Source: Bradyrhizobium sp. Arg816
GTDB taxonomy: Bacteria; Pseudomonadota; Alphaproteobacteria; Rhizobiales; Xanthobacteraceae
Length of the DNA: 64,000 nucleotides
Direction of reading: 5' to 3'
Assembly (NCBI RefSeq): GCF_029989365.1
Contig: NZ_JAPRAQ010000001.1
Span: 992,001 to 1,056,000, forward strand
The notes under the pieces were generated by a model, which was not told where the DNA came from, did no database searches, and saw only the letters and a list, made by a program, of their open reading frames with translations. Positions 25,757 through 34,533 of this stretch are shown here, one piece after another; position 1 is the first letter of the stretch, and each line of letters opens with the position of its first letter. A program made the position numbers and the translations under genes.

Positions 25757-27198
25757 TGCAGTACATCACCCTCGACACCGAAACCGATTTCGACGGCTGG
25801 CGCAAAGCCGCACGGTCGCTCGTGCTGCATCATGTGCAGCCAAGCGATGTCACCTGGACCGTACAAGGCGGCGAAGCGGAGTTGTTCGCGCCACCCGCGC
25901 CGTCTCCGATATTTGAGGTGAACGACGGCACCTTCAATGTGTCCGCAAAATTCGTCGAGCTCGCCAAGGCCGCGATCCTGCATCGCGACGGCGAGCGCTT
26001 TGCGATCCTCTATCGCCTGCTCTGGCGCTTGAAGGACAATCACGATCTCATCGAGGTCGCGACCGATCCCGATGTCGCGCAGATCACCGCCATGGCAAGA
26101 GCAGTCCATCGCGACGAGCACAAGATGCATGCCTTCGTGCGCTTCCGCGAGATCGGACGCGAGCGCGCGGCGCATTACGTCGCCTGGTTCGAGCCGGAGC
26201 ATCACATCGTCGAGCTTGCCGCGCCGTTCTTCGCCAAGCGCTTCGCCGACATGCCCTGGTCGATCCTGACACCCGATCTGTGTGCGCATTGGGATGGCCA
26301 CGCGCTCTCGTTCACGTCGGGCGTGAGCAAGAGCGAAGCACCCGGCGAAGACCGGCTGGAGGAAACCTGGCGGCGCTACTACGCCAGCATCTTCAACCCG
26401 GCGCGGCTGAAGGTGAAGGCAATGCAGACGGAGATGCCGAAGAAATACTGGAGGAACCTGCCCGAGGCGTCGATCATTAAGCCCTTGATCGAAGACGCCG
26501 AGCGCATGACCGGCGCCATGATCGCCAATGCCGCAACCGATCCGCACAAGCCCCAGAAGCGGCCGGAGGCTCCGATGCCACGCAAGCTGGCTGCCGACGA
26601 TCTCGAAGCGCTCCGCGAGGAGGCCGCACATTGCCGCGCCTGCCCGCTCTACAAGGATGCCACGCAGACCGTGTTCGGCGAGGGCCCGAAAGACGCGACC
26701 ATCATGCTGGTCGGCGAGCAGCCCGGCGACAAGGAAGACCTGGCCGGCCATCCGTTCGTCGGCCCGGCCGGCCAGATGCTCGACCGTGCGCTGGCGGAAG
26801 CCGGCGTCGACCGCAACAAGGTCTATGTCACCAACGCGGTCAAGCACTTCAAATTCGTGCCGCGCGGAAAGATCCGCCTGCACCAGAAGCCGGCGACGCC
26901 GGAGATCCGGGCGTGCCGGCAATGGTACGAGCGGGAAGTTTCGGCAATCCAGCCCGAGCTCATCGTGGCGATGGGCGCCACCGCCGCGCAAAGCGTGTTC
27001 GGCAAGATCACCCCGATCGGCAAGACCCGCGGCCGGCTCATAGACCTGCCCGACGGACGCAAGGCGCTGGTGACGGTGCACCCGTCCTATCTGCTGCGAC
27101 TGCCCGATCCGGAAGCCAAGGTGCTGGAATATCAGCGCTTTGTCGATGACCTGAAGATTGCCGCCGGCTTGCAGAAGAAAGCCCCGCGCGCCGCCTAA
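25756..27198 (+). CDS. Fused radical SAM-partner domain (DUF4130) and UdgX uracil-DNA-binding protein
   Basis: The 480-residue protein combines two modules. Residues 1 to about 260 match the DUF4130 type that accompanies the upstream radical SAM family. Residues about 275-480 form a UdgX uracil-DNA glycosylase-fold domain with the cysteine pair CRACPLY, the active-site GEQPGDKED (from residue 320) and the loop RGKIRLHQKP. Known UdgX proteins carry a KRRIH loop whose His forms a covalent bond to the DNA after uracil release; H376 here is at that place but the loop reads KIRLH. It is co-translated with the radical SAM gene. The likely role is recognition or capture of uracil-containing DNA. Confidence 0.88.
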   Translation: MQYITLDTETDFDGWRKAARSLVLHHVQPSDVTWTVQGGEAELFAPPAPSPIFEVNDGTFNVSAKFVELAKAAILHRDGERFAILYRLLWRLKDNHDLIEVATDPDVAQITAMARAVHRDEHKMHAFVRFREIGRERAAHYVAWFEPEHHIVELAAPFFAKRFADMPWSILTPDLCAHWDGHALSFTSGVSKSEAPGEDRLEETWRRYYASIFNPARLKVKAMQTEMPKKYWRNLPEASIIKPLIEDAERMTGAMIANAATDPHKPQKRPEAPMPRKLAADDLEALREEAAHCRACPLYKDATQTVFGEGPKDATIMLVGEQPGDKEDLAGHPFVGPAGQMLDRALAEAGVDRNKVYVTNAVKHFKFVPRGKIRLHQKPATPEIRACRQWYEREVSAIQPELIVAMGATAAQSVFGKITPIGKTRGRLIDLPDGRKALVTVHPSYLLRLPDPEAKVLEYQRFVDDLKIAAGLQKKAPRAA

Positions 27199-27305
27199 AT
27201 ACTGGCAAATACTGGAGGGAAAGCGACTTTACGACGCAGTTGTCATCCAGCCTTCAAATCCATCGCGGACAATAGCCCTTCAAATTAGTTAAGGGGCGTC
27301 CAAAA

Positions 27306-28934
27306 ATGACAGATATTGCATTCGACCGTGCGGTAGGCGATCCGACGCCTGTCCAGCCGGCTTCCAGGCCAAATCTCGACAAGGGTTTTAACCCGCTAAC
27401 GATGATCCTGTTCTTCGGCATCCTTGCCGCAGGCCTGCTGTTCGTTGCCTACAGCATCTATGTCGACGTCAACGCGACCGGCACGAAGGTGACGACCTTC
27501 CTGCCCTACATCCTCCTGTTCGTCGCGCTGCTGATCGCGCTCGGCTTCGAGTTCGTCAACGGCTTCCACGACACCGCCAACGCGGTGGCGACCGTGATCT
27601 ACACCCACTCGCTGCCGGCCGAAGTCGCGGTGATGTGGTCGGGCTTCTTCAACTTCCTCGGCGTGCTGCTGTCCTCCGGCGCAGTCGCCTTCGGCATCGT
27701 CTCGCTGCTGCCGGTCGAGCTGATCCTCCAGGTCGGCTCGAGCGCCGGCTTCGCCATGGTGTTCGCACTGCTGATCGCCGCGATCATCTGGAACCTCGGT
27801 ACCTGGTATTTCGGCCTGCCCGCCTCCTCCTCGCACACGCTGATCGGCTCGATCATCGGCGTCGGCATTGCCAACGCAATGATGCGCGGCCGCGACGGCA
27901 CCTCGGGCGTCGACTGGAGCAAGGCCACCGAGATCGGCTACGCGCTCCTGCTGTCGCCGCTGTTCGGCTTCATCTGTGCCGCCGTGCTGCTGCTGCTGCT
28001 CAAGTTCATCGTGCGCAACCCCGCCCTGTACGCCGCGCCCGAAGGCAACAAGGCGCCGCCGCTGTGGATCCGCGGCCTGCTGATCGCGACCTGCACCGGC
28101 GTCAGCTTCGCCCACGGCTCGAACGACGGCCAGAAGGGCATGGGCCTGATCATGCTGATCCTGATCGGCACCGTGCCGACGGCTTACGCGCTCAACCGCG
28201 CGCTGCCGGAGAGCCAGGTCGCCCAGTTCCAGAAGGTCTCGGAGGCCGCCTCCAAGGTGATCGCGGCCAAGGGCGCCGGTCACTCGATCATCGGCGATCC
28301 CCGTCCTGCGGTGACACAGTACATCACCTCGCACCACATCAGCGAAGGCACCTACCCCTCGCTGTCGGTGCTGGTGAAGGATGTCGGCGACCAGGTCGCG
28401 AAGTACGGCTCGCTCAACAAGGTGCCGGCGGAAGTGGTCGGCAACACCCGTAACGACATGTACCTGACCTCGGAAGCGATCCGCTTCCTGATGAAGGACA
28501 AGGAAAACGACCTCAACAAGGAAGAGGTCGCGACCTTGAACGCCTACAAGGGCGGCCTCGATAGCGCCACGAAGTTCATCCCGACCTGGGTGAAGGTCGC
28601 CGTCGCCATCGCGCTCGGCCTCGGCACCATGGTCGGCTGGAAGCGCATCGTCGTCACCGTCGGTGAGAAGATCGGCAAGACCCATCTCACCTACGCACAG
28701 GGCGCCTCCGCCGAGCTGGTCGCCGCCGCCACGATCGGCGCCGCCGACGTGTTCGGCCTGCCGGTCTCGACCACCCACGTGCTGTCGTCCGGCGTCGCCG
28801 GCACCATGGCCGCGAACGGCTCGGGCCTGCAGATGGCGACCATCCGCAACCTGCTGATGGCCTGGGTGCTGACGCTGCCCTGCGCGATCGCGCTGTCGGC
28901 CACGCTGTATGTGATCTTCTCGCGGATTTTCTGA
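27306..28934 (+). CDS. pit: Inorganic phosphate transporter, PiT family
   Basis: The 542-residue inner-membrane protein has the inverted-repeat PiT signatures: FEFVNGFHDTANAVATVIYT in the first half and AATIGAADVFGLPVSTTHVL in the second. About ten membrane helices flank a long soluble segment (about residues 290-415). The family imports metal-phosphate with protons at low affinity. It starts at ATG 27306 after AAGGGGCG, stands alone, and ends at a strong hairpin shared with the convergent M20 gene. Confidence 0.93.
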   Translation: MTDIAFDRAVGDPTPVQPASRPNLDKGFNPLTMILFFGILAAGLLFVAYSIYVDVNATGTKVTTFLPYILLFVALLIALGFEFVNGFHDTANAVATVIYTHSLPAEVAVMWSGFFNFLGVLLSSGAVAFGIVSLLPVELILQVGSSAGFAMVFALLIAAIIWNLGTWYFGLPASSSHTLIGSIIGVGIANAMMRGRDGTSGVDWSKATEIGYALLLSPLFGFICAAVLLLLLKFIVRNPALYAAPEGNKAPPLWIRGLLIATCTGVSFAHGSNDGQKGMGLIMLILIGTVPTAYALNRALPESQVAQFQKVSEAASKVIAAKGAGHSIIGDPRPAVTQYITSHHISEGTYPSLSVLVKDVGDQVAKYGSLNKVPAEVVGNTRNDMYLTSEAIRFLMKDKENDLNKEEVATLNAYKGGLDSATKFIPTWVKVAVAIALGLGTMVGWKRIVVTVGEKIGKTHLTYAQGASAELVAAATIGAADVFGLPVSTTHVLSSGVAGTMAANGSGLQMATIRNLLMAWVLTLPCAIALSATLYVIFSRIF

Positions 28935-28957
28935 GCCGATCATTCCGCAAAGACAAA

Positions 28958-28985
28958 GGGCCCGTGCGATGCACGGGCCCTCTTC
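28958..28985. terminator. Bidirectional terminator
   Basis: GGGCCCGTGC and GCACGGGCCC form a perfect 10-bp stem with a 3-base loop. The sequence after it is T-rich on the plus strand and the sequence before it is A-rich, so it can serve both the phosphate transporter and the convergent M20 gene. Confidence 0.8.
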
Positions 28986-29005
28986 GTTTGTGCTTCGGTT
29001 CGGCG

Positions 29006-30178
29006 TTAAGACGCCGCGAGCGACTCCTCGACCAGCTTGACCCAATAGGACGTGCCGAACACGATCGCCTCGTCGTTGAAATTGTAGGCGGGGTGATGCA
29101 GGCCGGCGCTGTCGCCGTTGCCGCAGAAGATGAACGCGCCGGGCCGCGCTTCCAGCATGTAGGCGAAATCCTCGCCACCCATCAGCGGCGGCATCTCGTG
29201 CACATTGGCCTCGCCGGCAACGTTCCTGGCGATGCGCCGCGCCACCTCGGTCTCCGCGGCGTGGTTGTTCACGACAGGGTAGTTGCGCTTGTAGTGCAGG
29301 TCGATCCTGGCACCGGTGATCTGCGCCACGCCCGCCACCACTTCGTGCACGCGCTTCTCGACCAGCTTGCGCACCTCCGGCGACAACGTGCGGATGGTGC
29401 CCCTCAGCGTCGCGGTCTGCGGAATGACGTTGCGGGCATTGCCGGCGTGGAATTCGCAGATCGAGATCACGGCCGATTCCAGCGGATCGACGCTGCGGGC
29501 GACGATCGACTGCAGCGCGGTGATCACCTGCGCGCCGACCAGCACGGAATCGATGCATTTGTGCGGTCGCGCGGCGTGGCCGCCGAGGCCCTCGATCATG
29601 ATGTCGACCTCGTCGGTCGCCGCCATTATCGGGCCCGGCCGGATCGCGAACGAGCCGATCGGAATGCCCGGGCCGTTGTGCATGCCGTAGACCTGCTCGA
29701 TGCCGAAGCGCTCCATCAGGCCGTCCTTGACCATGGCCGCGCCGCCGGCGCCGCCCTCCTCGGCCGGCTGGAAGATCACGACAGCATCGCCGGCGAAGTT
29801 GCGGGTCTCGGCGAGATAGCGGGCCGCACCGAGCAGCATCGCGGTGTGGCCGTCATGGCCACAGGCGTGCATCTTGCCCGGAATCTTGGAGGCGTAAGGC
29901 AGGTTGGTCTGCTCGTCGACGGGCAGCGCGTCCATATCGGCACGCATGCCGATCACCTTGAGCCCATCGCCGGCCGGCTTGCTGCCCTTGATCACGCCAA
30001 CCACGCCGGTCTGCCCGAGGCCGGTCACGACCTCGTCGCAGCCGAACTCGCGCAGTCGGTCCGCCACGAATGCTGCGGTGCGGTGAACGTCGTACAGCAG
30101 CTCCGGGTGCTGGTGGATGTCCCGGCGCCAGGCCTGAATATCGGGTTGGAGGTCGGCGACGCGGTTCACGATGGGCAT
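29006..30178 (-). CDS. M20 family amidohydrolase (hippurate/N-acyl-amino-acid hydrolase type)
   Basis: The 390-residue protein is full length for M20D amidohydrolases. Metal-site segments are RADMDALPV, MHACGHDGHTAMLLG and FQPAEEGGAGGAAM, followed by the dimerisation domain and the C-terminal PPLMGGEDFAYML. These enzymes hydrolyse N-acyl or amidated amino acids with two metal ions; the substrate is unknown. Start ATG 30178 (MPIVNRV) is preferred to a TTG four codons upstream. It is divergent from the GMC oxidoreductase. Confidence 0.9.
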   Translation of the reverse strand: MPIVNRVADLQPDIQAWRRDIHQHPELLYDVHRTAAFVADRLREFGCDEVVTGLGQTGVVGVIKGSKPAGDGLKVIGMRADMDALPVDEQTNLPYASKIPGKMHACGHDGHTAMLLGAARYLAETRNFAGDAVVIFQPAEEGGAGGAAMVKDGLMERFGIEQVYGMHNGPGIPIGSFAIRPGPIMAATDEVDIMIEGLGGHAARPHKCIDSVLVGAQVITALQSIVARSVDPLESAVISICEFHAGNARNVIPQTATLRGTIRTLSPEVRKLVEKRVHEVVAGVAQITGARIDLHYKRNYPVVNNHAAETEVARRIARNVAGEANVHEMPPLMGGEDFAYMLEARPGAFIFCGNGDSAGLHHPAYNFNDEAIVFGTSYWVKLVEESLAAS

Positions 30179-30272
30179 GGAGGGTCTCAAGCTTTGTTGG
30201 GAATACAGGACTGTCTACCATGCAAGCACCAGTCCACCTAACTCCCGCGGATCGAGGGTCCCCTGTGCTCTC

Positions 30273-30368
30273 GTCATGGCCGGGCCTGTCACCGGCTTGT
30301 CTTGGCCATCCACGTCTGACTATTAGGACGGAAAGCGCGTGGATGCCCGGGACAAGCCCGGGCATGAC
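30273..30368. repeat. Long imperfect palindrome, second repeat family
   Basis: The element opens with GTCATGGCCGGG and closes with GCCCGGGCATGAC, with internal arms CCATCCACG and CGTGGATG. It is a different family from the GTCATTGCGAG repeats and occupies most of the 214-bp gap between two divergent genes. Confidence 0.75.
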
Positions 30369-30392
30369 GCCTGTTTGGGTGGAAGCAGCAGA

Positions 30393-32012
30393 ATGCCGAG
30401 GCGGCTCGAAGGTGAGTTTGACTACATTGTCGTCGGAGCCGGCACGGCCGGCTGCATCATCGCCAACCGCCTCTCGGCCGAGCCAGGGAATCGCGTCCTC
30501 ATCCTCGAAGCCGGCGGCGACGACAACTGGATCTGGTTCCACATTCCGGTCGGCTATCTCTTCGCGATCGGCAATCCGCGCTCGGACTGGATGTTCAAGA
30601 CCGAGGCCGAGCCGGGCCTGAACGGCCGCTCGCTGGCCTATCCCCGCGGCAAGGTGATTGGCGGCTCATCGGCGATCAACGCCATGATCTCCATGCGCGG
30701 ACAGGCCGCCGATTACGACCACTGGCGCCAGCTCGGCATGACCGGCTGGGGCTATGACGACGTGCTGCCGCTGTTTAAGCGGCTCGAGGATCATTTCCTC
30801 GGCGCGAGCGAACATCACGGCACCGGCGGCGGCTGGCGCATCGAGGCGCCACGGCTGTCATGGGCCGTTCTCGACGCCGTCGGCGACGCCGCCGAGGAGA
30901 TGGGCATCAAGCGCATCCCGGATTTCAACACCGGTGACAACGAAGGCACCAGCTATTTCCACGTCAACCAGAAGCGCGGCCGGCGCTGGTCGTCGGCGCG
31001 CGGCTTCCTCAAGCCGGCGCTGAACCGCCAAAATCTGCGGCTCGAGAAGAACGTGCTGGTCGATCGTCTCATCATCGAGCAGGGCCGCGCCGTCGGCGTA
31101 CGCTTCATCCAGAATGGCGAGGTCATCGAGGCGCGTGCCAAGCGCGAAGTGATCCTCTCGGCAGGCTCCATCGGCTCAGTGCAGGTGCTGCATCGCTCCG
31201 GCATCGGCCCCGCCGACTGGCTGTCGCCGCTCGGCATCGACATCGTGATGGACAAGCCTGGAATCGGCCGCAACCTCCAGGACCATCTCCAGCAGCGCGC
31301 GATCTACAAGGTCGAGGGTGTCCGCACGCTGAACGAGACCTATTACAACCTGTTCCGCCGTGGCTTGATGGGGCTCGACTACGCCTTCCGCCGCCGCGGC
31401 CCGCTGACCATGGCGCCGTCGCAGCTCGGCATCTTCACGCGCTCCGACGCGACGCGCGCCCGCGCCAACATCCAGTTCCACGTGCAGCCGTTGTCGCTCG
31501 ACAAGTTCGGCGATCCCCTGCACCGCTTCCCCGCGATCACGGTGAGCGCCTGCAATCTGCAGCCGACCTCACGCGGCACGATACGGCTGCGCTCGGCAAG
31601 CCCGGACGAGAAGCCGATCATCGCGCCGAACTATCTGTCGACCGACGACGATCGCCAGGTCGGCGCCGACGCCATCCGCACCACGCGGCGGCTGATGCAG
31701 CAGAAGGCGCTCGCGAAATATCGCCCGAGCGAATATCTGCCCGGTCCCACCGTCGGCGACGACGACGCCTCTCTCGCCAAGGCCGCCGGTGACATAGGCA
31801 CCACCATCTTCCATCCCGTCGGCACCGCGAAGATGGGCGCGGCGAATGATCCGATGGCGGTGGTGGACGAGCGGTTGCGGTTCTACGGCCTGAGCGGCCT
31901 GCGCATTATCGACGCGTCGATCATGCCGACGATAACGTCAGGCAATACCAACACGCCGACCGCGATGATCGCCGAGAAGGGCGCGACGATGATTTTGGAG
32001 GATGCGAAGTAG
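30393..32012 (+). CDS. GMC family FAD oxidoreductase (choline/alcohol dehydrogenase-like)
   Basis: The 539-residue protein has the FAD-binding motif DYIVVGAGTAGCIIANRLS at the N-terminus and the GMC signature GKVIGGSSAINAMISMRGQ. The C-terminal catalytic region contains TIFHPVGTAKMG (His) and RIIDASIMPTITSGNTNTPT. The family oxidises primary alcohols or sugars. Start ATG 30393 is chosen because the sequence before it is repeat-derived. A hydrolase gene follows after 12 bp, which suggests an operon. Confidence 0.92.
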   Translation: MPRRLEGEFDYIVVGAGTAGCIIANRLSAEPGNRVLILEAGGDDNWIWFHIPVGYLFAIGNPRSDWMFKTEAEPGLNGRSLAYPRGKVIGGSSAINAMISMRGQAADYDHWRQLGMTGWGYDDVLPLFKRLEDHFLGASEHHGTGGGWRIEAPRLSWAVLDAVGDAAEEMGIKRIPDFNTGDNEGTSYFHVNQKRGRRWSSARGFLKPALNRQNLRLEKNVLVDRLIIEQGRAVGVRFIQNGEVIEARAKREVILSAGSIGSVQVLHRSGIGPADWLSPLGIDIVMDKPGIGRNLQDHLQQRAIYKVEGVRTLNETYYNLFRRGLMGLDYAFRRRGPLTMAPSQLGIFTRSDATRARANIQFHVQPLSLDKFGDPLHRFPAITVSACNLQPTSRGTIRLRSASPDEKPIIAPNYLSTDDDRQVGADAIRTTRRLMQQKALAKYRPSEYLPGPTVGDDDASLAKAAGDIGTTIFHPVGTAKMGAANDPMAVVDERLRFYGLSGLRIIDASIMPTITSGNTNTPTAMIAEKGATMILEDAK

Positions 32013-32024
32013 CATCCTGTCCCC

Positions 32025-32915
32025 ATGATCAATCCACATCGCTTCTCCATCGGCCCCACTGACGCGCAGATCGCGATGCTGCAATGGGGCGAGAGCGGGA
32101 GGCCGCCCGCGCTGCTCGTGCACGGCACCGGTTTCGTCGCCGACGTCTGGGACGAGGTCGCGCGCGAGCTTGTATCGACCTACACCGTCTATGCGCTCAA
32201 CCGCCGCGGCCATGGCGCGAGCCACAAGCCCGATGCCTATCATTTCCTTGATTATGCCGAGGATGTCTGCCGGGTGATCGATGCGCTCGATCTGCGCGAC
32301 GTCTACGGCATCGGCCACAGCGCAGGTGCGACCGATCTTCTGCTTGCGGCAAAACTCTTGCCCGGATGCTTCACACGCCTGTTCGTGATGGAGCCGACGG
32401 CGATGGATCCGCGCGCGGCGCGGCCCGGAGGCTTGAGCGAAGACTCCTTGTCCCGCGTGCAGGGCACGCTGCGCAGGCGGGCCGAGTTCGACAGTGCCTA
32501 CACGGTGTTCGAGCGCTACCGCGCTGCGCCGGCGTTTGCCGATTGGACCGAGACCTCGCTCCGGGCCTATGTGCAGCACGGCTTCGTGCCGCTCGACGAT
32601 GGCCGTGTCCGGCTCTGTTGCACGCCCGAGATCGAGTACGCGATGCTGCGTCCGATCTACGAGGCGATGGAGCAGGTTTACGTTGGCGATGCCCGCGGCA
32701 ACCCGTTTGCAGGGCTCACCGAGATCGAATGCCCCGTCCGCGTCGCGACTGCCGCGAAATCGGGACCGATCTACAAGGAGATGGCGTCACGCGCCGTGTC
32801 GCTGATTCCGCGCGTCAGCACGATGGTCTTCGAGGGCGCCGGGCACTGCGTGGCGCAGGAAGTGCCGGAGCGCGTGGTGGCCGCCGTGCGGGAGTTCGCC
32901 AAATCCCCTGCGTAG
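32025..32915 (+). CDS. Alpha/beta hydrolase
   Basis: The 296-residue protein has the oxyanion segment LLVHGTGFVADVWDEVA, the nucleophile elbow GIGHSAGATDLL with Ser, and a C-terminal His in FEGAGHCVAQEVPERV. It is 12 bp downstream of the GMC oxidoreductase and probably acts in the same, unidentified pathway. No signal peptide is visible, so it should be cytoplasmic. Confidence 0.88.
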   Translation: MINPHRFSIGPTDAQIAMLQWGESGRPPALLVHGTGFVADVWDEVARELVSTYTVYALNRRGHGASHKPDAYHFLDYAEDVCRVIDALDLRDVYGIGHSAGATDLLLAAKLLPGCFTRLFVMEPTAMDPRAARPGGLSEDSLSRVQGTLRRRAEFDSAYTVFERYRAAPAFADWTETSLRAYVQHGFVPLDDGRVRLCCTPEIEYAMLRPIYEAMEQVYVGDARGNPFAGLTEIECPVRVATAAKSGPIYKEMASRAVSLIPRVSTMVFEGAGHCVAQEVPERVVAAVREFAKSPA

Positions 32916-32980
32916 CCCGGATGGAGCGAAGCGTAATCCGGGGATAGCCGCGCCCCCGCATTCCGCTGCGCTCCAATCTC
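32915..32980. repeat. Intergenic palindromic repeat, third family (partial)
   Basis: GCCCGGATGGAGCGAAGCGT starts one base before the end of the hydrolase gene's stop codon, and a partial complement (CATTCCGCTGCGCTCCAATC) follows. The element is a common rhizobial intergenic repeat in degenerated form and may end the upstream transcript. Confidence 0.6.
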
Positions 32981-33008
32981 GACCTCACGAAAACGTCATC
33001 GCATCCGG

Positions 33009-33040
33009 GAATAAGCCTCGCCCTCCCCCAATCAACTCCC
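33009..33040 (+). promoter_or_regulatory. Possible ECF-type promoter of the metallophosphoesterase operon
   Basis: GGGAATAA at about 33009 lies 50-65 bp before the metallophosphoesterase ATG, with a CT-rich stretch and AACTCC about 17 bases later. GGAATAA-like -35 elements occur before many ECF-controlled operons. No second copy in the window confirms it, so this is a weak call. Confidence 0.3.
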
Positions 33041-33074
33041 CGAAGCCCAATTCCGGGCGAAGTGGAGACGTGCG

Positions 33075-34016
33075 ATGAGCGGACACGATCACGGGGACGG
33101 CGTCAGCCGCCGCAAGGTGCTGGAATGCATGACCTGGGCCGGCACCGGGGTGCTCTGGACCATCACGGGCGGCGTCCCGCGCTCGCTCGGTATCATCGAT
33201 TCCGCGCAGGCCGCCACGGCAGCTGCGCCCGGCATGACCTTCCTCCAGATCAGCGACAGCCATGTCGGCTTCGACAAGCCGGCCAATCCCAACGCGCTCG
33301 GCACGCTGGAGGAAGCCGTCAACAAGATCAACGCGATGCCGGCAAAACCCTCCTTCATGATCCACACCGGCGACATCACGCATCTGTCGAAGGCCGCCGA
33401 GTTCGACAATGCCGACCGCATCATCTCGCAGAGCAAGCTCGACGTGCACTATGTGCCGGGCGAGCATGACTTCCTCGACGAGGAGGTGAAGTTCTATCGC
33501 GAGCGTTACGGCCGCGGCACCAAGGGTGCAGGCTGGTATTCGTTCGACGCCGGCGGCGTACACTTCATCGGCCTCGTCAACGTCGTCGACCTCAAGGCCG
33601 GCGGCCTCGGCAATCTCGGCGCCGAGCAACTCGCCTGGCTCGAGGACGATCTGCGCGGCAGGTCGAAATCGACACCGATCGTGCTGTTCGCGCACATCCC
33701 GCTCTGGACGGTCTATCCCGAATGGGGCTGGGGCACCGAGGACGGCGGCCGCGCGCTGGAACAGGTGAAAGGTTTCGGCTCCGTCACCGTGCTGAACGGC
33801 CATATCCATCAGGTGATGCAGAAGGTCGAGGGCAACGTCACCTTCCACACCGCGCGGTCGACTGCGTTCCCGCAGCCGGCGCCGGGGGCCGCGCCCTCGC
33901 CCGGACCAATGAAGGTCGAGGACGCAAGACTGCGCTCCATGCTCGGCGTCGCCAGCGTCAACTTCAAGCAGAACGAGCAGCGGCTCGCGATCATCGACAC
34001 GCCGCTGCAGGGTTGA
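33075..34016 (+). CDS. Exported metallophosphoesterase
   Basis: The 313-residue protein has the calcineurin-like metal-site series: FLQISDSHVGF, MIHTGDITHL, VPGEHDF, and NGHIHQVMQ. The N-terminus, SRRKVLECMTWAGTGVLWT, resembles a twin-arginine leader or anchor, so the enzyme probably acts in the periplasm. The gene heads a run with a cupredoxin, an ECF sigma and its anti-sigma, all on the plus strand with short gaps. The phosphoester substrate is unknown. Confidence 0.88.
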   Translation: MSGHDHGDGVSRRKVLECMTWAGTGVLWTITGGVPRSLGIIDSAQAATAAAPGMTFLQISDSHVGFDKPANPNALGTLEEAVNKINAMPAKPSFMIHTGDITHLSKAAEFDNADRIISQSKLDVHYVPGEHDFLDEEVKFYRERYGRGTKGAGWYSFDAGGVHFIGLVNVVDLKAGGLGNLGAEQLAWLEDDLRGRSKSTPIVLFAHIPLWTVYPEWGWGTEDGGRALEQVKGFGSVTVLNGHIHQVMQKVEGNVTFHTARSTAFPQPAPGAAPSPGPMKVEDARLRSMLGVASVNFKQNEQRLAIIDTPLQG

Positions 34017-34055
34017 TCCAAGAGTGAACCGAAAAAGGCTGAACGGAAGCTGACA

Positions 34056-34391
34056 ATGAAAACACTCAATCGCCGCGACTTCGGTGTCGACTTCGGTCTC
34101 GCTTTGGTCGCAGCCATCCTGTTGCCCGCAACGACGGCCCGTGCCGACGACATGGAAGTGCATATCGACAATTTCGTTTTCCAGCCGGCCGAGCTCAAGA
34201 TCAAGCTCGGCACCACCGTGACCTGGACCAACAGGGACGACATCCCGCACACGATCGTTTCGGCCGGCAAGTTCAGGTCGAAGACCCTGGACACCGACGA
34301 CAAGTTCTCGTTCACCTTCACCAATGCGGGCGACTACAAATATTTTTGTTCGTTGCACCCGCACATGACGGGGATGATCAAGGTTGAGTAA
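34056..34391 (+). CDS. Cupredoxin domain protein
   Basis: The 111-residue protein has an N-terminal export signal (NRRDFGVDFGLALVAAILLP, cut near ARA) and a single plastocyanin-like domain. The type 1 copper ligands are visible: His in IPHTIVSAG, and Cys, His and Met in YFCSLHPHMTGM. It may carry electrons or bind copper in the periplasm. It lies 39 bp after the metallophosphoesterase. Its 3' end is followed by the ECF sigma gene. Confidence 0.9.
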   Translation: MKTLNRRDFGVDFGLALVAAILLPATTARADDMEVHIDNFVFQPAELKIKLGTTVTWTNRDDIPHTIVSAGKFRSKTLDTDDKFSFTFTNAGDYKYFCSLHPHMTGMIKVE

Positions 34392-34533
34392 CGTCTCGAA
34401 CCAAGGCATCAACGTCTTGCCCGGCCGGTGGTCCCACGCCGGCCGGGCTCGTGTGCCTTCGGTCACACACCCCGACGAAACGAACAGGGACGAAACAACG
34501 CGACGCGCAGAACAAGAGGCAAAGCGAGGAGCG

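Noticed and set aside
27396..29558. 720-residue minus-strand reading frame
   Set aside because: It is antisense to the phosphate transporter and out of frame with the M20 gene, and has His/Asp/Arg-rich shadow composition.
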